Source of the DNA: Symbiodinium natans
Lineage: Eukaryota > Sar > Dinophyceae > Suessiales > Symbiodiniaceae
Length of the DNA stretch: 64,000 bases
Direction: 5' to 3'
NCBI GenBank assembly: GCA_905221605.1
Contig: CAJNDS010002691.1
Location: 192,001 to 256,000, forward strand
A model generated the notes under the pieces. That model worked only from the letters and a program-made list of their open reading frames with translations. It was not told where the DNA came from and searched no databases. Each line of letters begins with the position of its first letter. The stretch's first letter is position 1. The position numbers were made by a program, and so were the translations under genes. This document shows, piece after piece, positions 58,112 to 64,000 of the stretch.

Positions 58112-58596
58112 GCTGCCCGGATGGCAAACAAGGTTGACTGCAACGACAGCTCGACACCATCAAACACAAGTGTGCTTCGGCCACCGCGTGCCTCCTCAGA
58201 CTCAACAGGGATCACTTCAACATCAGGTATGGGCTCAATCGATGGTTCAACGGAGACCGCTCCGGGCTCGGCATCATCGGGACCCAACTCACTCATCTCA
58301 TAGTCGGATCCCTCAGGATCTGGCTCGACATAAGGTTGCAAACCGCTCCAGTTGATGAAGTGATCAAGGCGTCGATTCGGGACAAACTTCATGTCTTCCG
58401 GGGCTTCATGTCCAGAGCTCAACATGCAGATGATTTCGCACTCGCCATTGGGGAGCTCAGCCACTGGATCACCCAGTTCCCCCCATGCACGACAGAACTC
58501 AAGCAACAGCCACTCAGTTTGGCCTGTCCTGCATGGCCTCACCAAGCGTGGTGCGGCAGGGCCAACATCCGATGGGTGCAACAAGCGAAGGATCAA
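57985..58596 (-). pseudogene. element A linker between protease and integrase
   Basis: A 203-codon frame. From about residue 60 it is acidic (SGHEAPEDMKFVPNRRLDHF, PYVEPDPEGSDYEMSELGPD, EPIPDVEVIPVESEEARGG), as in the spacer between protease and integrase of similar polyproteins. The end overlaps the integrase frame, which marks a frameshift at roughly 58000-58110. Confidence 0.6.
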
Positions 58597-59287
58597 CGAA
58601 GTGTTTTCCTCGACCCCGATACAGCATCTGGCCTTGCTCGGTCATTTGCCACCCATATGTTGCCTCTGACCTGCTGGCATCCACCTGAGCTTGCACGAAC
58701 CTGACTTGACTCTCCTCAGGATGCGGGGCTGGAGCAACTTCTTCCCCACCAACACGAAAGATGGACGCACGCACACACAGCGAGTTCCTTCGGAAGCTCA
58801 TTGGGACTCTCACTCCACTGTCATGCTCCATGCACATGTAGGGATCCCGTTGCGGCCACCAACCTGAACGCGTGAGCTTGCCTTTGCACAACAAGGGCTG
58901 AGTCACGGGAGCAATGGCACACACTTCTTTCCAGATGACAGGCTCGCCCGTTTCGTCATGCACAACAAACGAAACCTCTCTGAAATCTTGCACCGCCAAC
59001 GACTCGCCCTGTGCATCACGCAAACCCAAGCTGGCTGCACCTTGGCTGGTCCCATACTTGCCATAGGACAGTGGAAGGCAGCTCATGTCAGCTCCTCAGT
59101 CCAATATGACATCAGTCATGTCAGCTTCTGACGGCACGGTATCGAGGGACTGCACAGCGCACACAAAGCAGCATGACTCCACGCCAGGATCCCAGCTCAT
59201 GTTGTGAACATCAGCACTGTAACTCCATAAGCCCTTTGCATCACTCTCAGACATGTCGAATGTCTCAGGCCCTCCGTGTTCGGACAA
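58514..59287 (-). pseudogene. element A aspartic protease, stop in the active site
   Basis: The upstream frame ends SEADMTDVILD followed by TGA (59096-59098). The same frame continues GADMSCLPLSYGKYG, ASLGLRDAQGESL, REVSFVVHDETGEPV and PVTQPLLCKGKLTRSGWW. The retropepsin D-S/T-G-A triad therefore reads D-stop-G-A; a single base change from a serine codon would explain it. The rest resembles copia-type proteases in order and spacing. Non-functional as read. Confidence 0.8.
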
Positions 59288-60225
59288 GTTCGGATGCTCG
59301 GAACCAACACAAGTGCCAGGGAACTGGGGCTCTGGGACTCACCTTTCAGGCCTTGCCAGGGACACTCAACGATGCAGCACAGGTCATTATGATGACACTC
59401 GGACACGCTGCACACATCACAAAAAGGACCACCTGTGGGGACTGGATCGTCCCGGGCTTCAAGCTTGCTCAGCACTATGCTGAGGGCTGCAACGCACTCG
59501 AATCCAGGGCTGCTCAAGCACTCAACATCTACACAGGCAACGCTCGGGCTTGCTAAGGTCTCTACACCTGTGGGGCACTGGATCGTCCGGGGCTTCAAGC
59601 TTGCATCGGCACATGTCACAGCACGCACATGTCCTCCTGCGAACCAGCTGGCGACGTCACACGGCTCGCCTCCAAGCTCGAAAACTTGCACTTGCCTCAC
59701 AGCGCCAGAAACGCTCGATGAGGCTCCAACATTGCTGGCACCGCTTGAAACTGTGTCATGCTGTGCACTGGCAGTGTCGGCAGCCTGATTCACATGCTTG
59801 CCCCGGCCCTTTCCGCCCTTCGCCTGCCAACAGTCTTTCGCAAGATGTCCTGGCTTCTTGCAAATGTGGCACGAACGAGTTTCTTTCTGCTGCCCCGCCT
59901 TTGCCTGATTGGGATGTTGATTGCCTCCCTTGCCCTTCTTTCCTCCATCGCGGCCCTTTCCACCCGGCTTTCCTTTGGGATTCTGTTGCCTTTCATGCTG
60001 CCAATCCACTTTTCCTTTTCGATCCTTTCCCTTCCCGGCGCCCTTCTCATGTTTGCCCTTCCCCTTTGAAACACGATCAACATCCATCGGACCTCCCGTG
60101 TCACCACCAGGCGGTGGCCCCTGCGGACTGCTCCCAACACCCAAACTCTGCTGGATTTTGCTGGTGGACCAGCTGCTCGTCGTGACTTCATACGACAACA
60201 CAAACTGCTTGAGTTCCACTTGCAA
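59197..60225 (-). pseudogene. element A gag C-terminal part with zinc knuckle
   Basis: A 342-codon frame. It starts in the gag helix VELKQFVLSYEVTTSSWSTS, then PMDVDRVSKGKGK and a Gly/Lys-rich basic tract (residues 53-112). A CCHC zinc knuckle follows (CHICKKPGHLAKDC, C119, C122, H127, C132). A long tail to the protease contains many Cys and Asp and loses its frame toward 59197. Confidence 0.8.
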
Positions 60226-60240
60226 GCACTTGCAAACGTC

Positions 60241-60415
60241 CTAAACCCCTAAACCCTAAACCCCTAACCTAACCTAATAAACCCATAACCCTCGGGCCCC
60301 GGCGTTCGGCTCGGGCCACAGCGCCACAGGAGGCCAGCCAGTCAGGGGGGTTGCTGAGTGAGTTTAAGGATCAGGGTTAGGGCTTAGGCTTTTTAGGCTT
60401 AATCGGGCTTTCAAG
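60241..60415. repeat. telomere-like insertion interrupting gag of element A
   Basis: CCTAAACCCCTAAACCC-type sequence at 60241-60292 and GGGTTAGGGCTTAGG-type sequence at 60375-60400 flank about 80 bp of GC-rich DNA. Gag homology stops after HLRNHIQLQM on one side and resumes at VELKQFVLSYE on the other, with a few residues missing. It could be an insertion at a break patched with telomere repeat, or an intron-like element; I see no clear splice sites. Confidence 0.7.
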
Positions 60416-61226
60416 TTTGGCTCAGGAACATTTGCAGCTGTATGTGGTTTCTGAGGTGCGCAGGAAGAACCCGGACAAGAGTGCCAAGCATGATGTCGGG
60501 AGATACGGCAAGGCCCGATACCCGCTCGTACTCCTGCGCTACCCGGTCGAGACCGTCGACCTGTTCGCGGATCGTCCGATCCTTGCTGAATGCTGGGAAG
60601 CTCACGATCGTGTTGAGAAGTGCTGGTCCCCTCACTTTTGACTTAGGGGAGTATATGTTGACTAGTTGGAGCCAGGTCTCCAGTCCGTTGCGGTTGGGGA
60701 CTTGCCGGAGAAGAATCTTTGGTTTGTGAAGTAGAAGACTGCTGAGGATTGCGTAAAGCCTCTGAGACCTTTCTGTGACATCTGGGGGCATAGCGGGGTT
60801 CTCAACCTGCAGGTTACGCTCTATGGTTTCCAAATCGCCTTCATATCGGGCATCTGCAAAGAAAAGCCATGCTTTGAATGCATGCGCCCAATCAAACCAT
60901 GCTGAGAGGTCATAGTCATGAGACAAGCTCCCAAAACACGATGGACTGTTGAGTATGCAGTTGGCGTCTGAGAAACCTGCAGTCGATGATGAACCCTTGC
61001 TCTCCGAAGGACCAGCCTTCGCAGCTGAGGCCAAAACGGCCTGGCTGGCCATCTGCAAAGTGTCAAGCATCTTCTGGAACTCACCGGCACAAAGGACTAT
61101 TTCCCTAGGACTGGCATTTGCAGCAGGTGAGGCTGCAACAGGAGAGAACGGGTACCCTAACGGGATGTGCTCCACCACCCTCGGCTCCCCTTTGTCCTCC
61201 TCCATCACTAAAGCTGTCATCATCAT
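60411..61226 (-). pseudogene. element A gag N-terminal part
   Basis: A 271-codon frame. It has a helical capsid-like region (DYDLSAWFDWAHAFKAWLFF, then ERSQRLYAILSSLLLHKPK and RNGLETWLQLVNIYSP). The following segment RGPALLNTIVSFPAFSKDRT, VSGLAVSPDIMLGTLVRVLP resembles the gag (UBN2/retrotran_gag-like) domain of copia elements. The frame runs into the telomere-like insertion with FLSQT and a stop. The start MMMTALVMEED is uncertain, since the sequence immediately upstream belongs to another relic. Confidence 0.75.
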
Positions 61227-61245
61227 CTACATCTGCCATAACTGC

Positions 61246-61791
61246 TCAATCAAGGTCGATGGCAGTATCCGCAGGCTCACTTTGCAGGGGACAGTCCCCT
61301 TTCCTTTTTTCTTTCTTTCGGCTTTGCCTTAGTGAGCCAATCTCCTTAGCTAACGCCCACCAGCTCCTGGCCTTTCGAACCAAAGGCACCCACATCGAGG
61401 AACCTCGTTCCGTCTGCTTCACTAAGCAGCTTGCTCCAGGCTCCGAAGTGAGCCAGGTATTCCATCCCGAGAGGGACGCTTGCCAAGAACTGATTGCGTT
61501 GAAACCAATCTTGCAAACCAAGACCTGTTGAAGCACTACGGGCCCCAACTTCCCAAACTTCACCCGCATGTCAACCAACTTGACACACTCCATGGGCGTA
61601 TCGCTTTCACTCATGAGCACAGGAAGAGGTCCCGAATGCTCCTTGACGACTTCGTAAAAACCCAACGCACTCTCTGACAACACGTGGCAGGTGGCTCCAC
61701 TGTCAATGAGCCATGCGAAAAAGCTATTCCTAGAGGACGACTGGTTCAGTCGCTCGATCTCAGATGATGAGACCGCAGCGCCATCACCTGA
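61246..61791 (-). pseudogene. Ty1/copia relic C: aspartic protease fragment
   Basis: The frame reads SSSEIERLNQSSSRNSFFAW, LIDSGATCHVLSESALGFYE and then VKLVDMRVKFGKLGPVVLQQVLVC. The active-site DSGA (61692-61703) is intact. The end is a Lys/Arg-rich stretch and TAIDLD. It lies only 20 bp before the gag start of A, with no LTR between. A Lys/Pro/Gly-rich linker (GKPKNKGKPKGRAVEDSS) upstream at about 61800-61860 is in another frame. Probably a fragment of a different, unjoined copy. Confidence 0.7.
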
Positions 61792-61879
61792 TCAGACTGC
61801 TGTCTTCCACAGCTCGGCCCTTGGGCTTTCCTTTGTTCTTGGGCTTCCCCTTGGGCTAATACTTCTGGGCCTTCTAAAG

Positions 61880-62511
61880 AATTTTTAGGCAGCAGCTTAG
61901 GGTCTACTCACTGCTGGCACTCCAACATGAGGGCACTCCTCCAGCATGAACAGGCTGTTCCAGGCACTTTGAAACAAGAGCGTCCCTACCAGGTAAGTAC
62001 TGACACATAAGGCCTCCGCCCCATGCTGCGACTAGCACTGTCACAAAAGTGAGAGGCAGACCAGAAAACCGAAGCAGCGAACCTAAACCCAAAATGCACA
62101 AACCTGCACACGCCCACTGCCACCACGCCACTAAAGGACCCTCAGCGTAACTGCAGGTTTTGGAATTTCCCCCCCTCTTGCCGATTCCGAAACTCCGTGC
62201 AACGGGGCCAGAATAACCTTTCACACCTCCTTCATTGCATACTGCCCTTTTTTGTTCTGAACCTCTCTTAAGAGACCAGAATACTCCGCACAAATAAACA
62301 AGCCCTTTCTCTCACGGCATCGATGCCTGCCAGGATCCGGTTTTTTTGCAATTCATTGCTTCCTGCCCGCTCCCCCTGTATGCATCCACTTCTGCTGCAA
62401 TTCTCTGCTAATCACAGCATTTTTTTGCGTTATTTGAGGGAATAGCCTAAAGGGGAACTTCAAGGGTGAATCCCAACCTCCGCGCACACCTGGGGCTCAG
62501 CAGACGCAGGT
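61880..62511. other. no recognisable gene
   Basis: A minus frame of 129 codons (61904-62293) has a hydrophobic segment but no recognised motif. It may be part of relic C. The rest shows no structure. Confidence 0.45.
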
Positions 62512-62760
62512 CCTCAGATCCCTATTGCAGCACAGACCGTCGTGGGTCTTGTGCTGTCCCAGGTTCAGCAGATGCCGTAGGTTCTTGTCAGGTCCCTATT
62601 GCAGCACAGACCACCGTGGGTCTTGTCCGATGTCACAGGTCCTCAGGTCCTCATTGCAACATGGACCACCGTGGGTCTATTGCCAGGTGTCCCAGGTTCA
62701 GTAGATTTCACAGGTCCTCAGGTCCCCATTGTAGCACAAACCACTGGGCACTTGTGTCAG
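62512..62760. repeat. degenerate tandem repeat around GGTCCCTATTGCAGCACAGA
   Basis: Four related units (starting near 62512, 62591, 62646 and 62718) share CAGGTCC-T/C-CATTGCAGCACAGACCACC and GTGGGTCTTG, separated by CCCAGGTTCAGCAGAT or TCACAGGTCCT spacers. Unit spacing is 55-80 bp, so this is an uneven tandem array. The word for a 30-bp core is shared by all four. Confidence 0.8.
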
Positions 62761-63070
62761 GCGGCCCAACCTGGAACGCTTCGGCGAGGTTGTTTTACGA
62801 CCTGCAACAAAGTTTGCAGAAGTTCGAACGTGGGATGGAACTGGTAAGAAGCACTTCGATGCGTCTCAGCACAAGCTGCGTGTGGTTGTGAGGTAAAAAA
62901 GTCAGATGCACTCGACGTTGTCTCTCGCATGAGCGACCGCTTGACTGCGTCTGCTTTCTTGAGGACGAGCTTGGAAAGGCCGAATCCCCGAACTGAGACT
63001 TGGAGATATCTGATCGGTCAAGCCTTCTCTTCAATCGGTCAGCCACAGTGTAGGCATGACGTGAGGATGG

Positions 63071-63123
63071 GCCCCCCCCCTTTGGGCAAAGGGGGGCTTA
63101 AGCCCCCCTTTAAGCCCCCCTTT
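63071..63123. repeat. perfect palindrome and repeat of AAGCCCCCCTTT
   Basis: Two inverted 12-bp arms (AAAGGGGGGCTT and AAGCCCCCCTTT, 63088-63111) form a perfect palindrome. AAGCCCCCCTTT is repeated directly at 63112-63123. A C-run precedes it at 63072-63080. Confidence 0.95.
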
Positions 63124-63729
63124 AATGAAATTTTACAAAAGCGAAATCGTCTACTCAATCAGGTGATCTCAGAACTGCTCAACTCAATCAAGCACAATCA
63201 CAAGCACCAACTCTGCTGTGTGATGCAATCACTCGAGCTCAATGTTTTCCGACTTGAGCCAAAGTTGATCCAGCAATCCTCTGATGACCAATGCATCTCT
63301 GTGTGGATACAAAGGTGATCTGACCAATCATCCTAACACGGTCCCTCGAATTCGCAATTCATTGCAAATTCGCATCAGGTCAGATTCTCGAAACAATTCA
63401 AACTCCATCCAAAATATATCAACATCATTCACTCAAAAGAAGCAACAATAGGACACGACTCAACTGCTCAGGCTCAAATCCTTTTTGCACATCGGAACTG
63501 CAATGTAAATCTGCAAGAATCCGGCTCAAAAGACTGTACAATGCCACATGGAAGCAACATCACGTCGTGACGAGTGGCAATGCACCACAGCTGAAGGAGT
63601 CAGCCACCGATTCTGCCAATTCCAGTCAATGTATTGCTCGAGGCAATTCTGAGATCCAGAACCACAGCAAACGATGTCGAATGCCAATCAGCAGCTCATC
63701 AAAATTGTTGCACTCTGGCAATCCATCGT
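63121..63729. other. AT-richer stretch, no gene recognised
   Basis: Many short CTCAACTCAATCAAGCACAATC-like words and TCACTCAAA runs, rich in CAATC and CTCAA. No ORF is supported. It could be a 3' untranslated or flanking region of the open frame that starts at the right edge. Confidence 0.45.
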
Positions 63730-64000
63730 CTAGCCGATGGTGACGTGGCTTCCGTTCGGAACCACAATGGTCGTGCCAATGGATGGCACTGCGTCTGGCA
63801 CCGAGCCACGATGCTCCAATGTGCGGTTGGCACTGCCGCCAATCTCCACTTCATTCATATCCTCGTGAATGCCGCACATCGAAAAGACATCCCTCAATGC
63901 CTTGGGGTAGGCAATGGACCGCGTGAAGCCCATCTGAAAGCCAATCGGGTTCGCAATGGCATCCTGGTGAATCGCCCACGCAAGATCCAATGCCGTGCAG
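63730..64000 (-). CDS. C-terminal fragment of an open frame leaving the window, unknown product
   Basis: The minus frame is open from the right edge (CTALDLAWAIHQDAIANPIG) to a TAG at 63730-63732, ending PNGSHVTIG. Its first in-frame ATG is at 63990, but the frame extends beyond it, so the start lies outside. Codon choice is consistent: nearly all isoleucines are ATT, and the composition differs from the DNA to its left. I recognise no family. It may be a true gene, a retroelement fragment or a repeat unit; 90 codons are not enough to decide. Confidence 0.4.
   Translation of the reverse strand, partial: CTALDLAWAIHQDAIANPIGFQMGFTRSIAYPKALRDVFSMCGIHEDMNEVEIGGSANRTLEHRGSVPDAVPSIGTTIVVPNGSHVTIG

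Larger units (their letters stand above)
54134..61226 (-). mobile_element. Ty1/copia relic A, all domains present but broken
   Basis: About 7.1 kb on the minus strand in copia order: gag, zinc knuckle, protease, integrase, RT, RNase H, 3' tail. Lesions seen: a telomere-like insertion in gag (about 60241-60415), frame loss at 59197-59290, a stop inside the protease active site (59096-59098), frameshifts near 58000-58110, 56945 and 55860, and a deletion in RNase H near 55050. LTRs were not identified. Confidence 0.85.

Noticed and set aside
60416-60426. TTTGGCTCAGG, similar to the 3' end of the dinoflagellate spliced leader
   Set aside because: Only 11 bases with a mismatch, on the strand opposite to the gag frame, and it overlaps the gag reading; chance similarity is likely.

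Overview
The window looks like nuclear DNA of a dinoflagellate, most likely a Symbiodiniaceae-type alga. The support is indirect. Telomere-type TTTAGGG repeats, intact and decayed, are scattered throughout. The DNA is mostly gene-free and full of microsatellites and short palindromic repeats. The retroelement proteins have the domain make-up I associate with dinoflagellate Ty1/copia polyproteins. I see no complete host protein gene, no rRNA and no tRNA. One fragment running off the right edge (63730-64000) could belong to a gene.

Layout. 1-6600: unique-looking DNA with simple repeats. 6630-7960 (minus): a decayed LINE-type retrotransposon. 8080-9110: a field of short dispersed palindromes built on GGCTTAAAACC. 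9110-25835: no recognisable genes, but several micro- and minisatellites, including a 9-bp GC-rich array at 20464-20618. 26183-34864 (minus): the most interesting feature, a nearly intact Penelope-like retroelement of about 8.7 kb set inside a (CA)n microsatellite. It is bounded by two direct repeats (pseudo-LTRs) about 98% identical, and its large ORF carries a GIY-YIG-type nuclease domain upstream of the reverse transcriptase. A tryptophan/glutamine-rich ORF precedes the RT ORF and two small ORFs follow it. A 100-N assembly gap lies in the right-hand (CA)n flank. 35200-42120: gene-free, with microsatellites and a tandem duplication. 42122-43927: a possible non-autonomous element made of a telomere-like core between arms of short CTAT/ATAG palindromes, with a short terminal inverted repeat and a 10-bp flanking direct repeat. 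43930-49030: no recognisable gene. 49030-49945: a field of GGGTTCGAACC palindromes. 50368-53568, 54134-61226 and 61246-61791 (all minus): three Ty1/copia relics called B, A and C. 62512-62760: degenerate tandem repeats. 63730-64000: an open frame leaving the window.

How the parts relate. In element A the parts follow the copia order gag, zinc knuckle, protease, integrase, reverse transcriptase, RNase H, then a membrane-segment and Cys/His tail. At least six lesions break it, including a stop inside the protease active site and a telomere-like insertion in gag. Element B keeps a zinc knuckle, an intact protease motif and the first part of integrase, then breaks off. Element C is only a protease fragment abutting the gag of A. 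The Penelope-like element is the only one with a long uninterrupted RT reading frame. Its near-identical repeats suggest the youngest insertion here.
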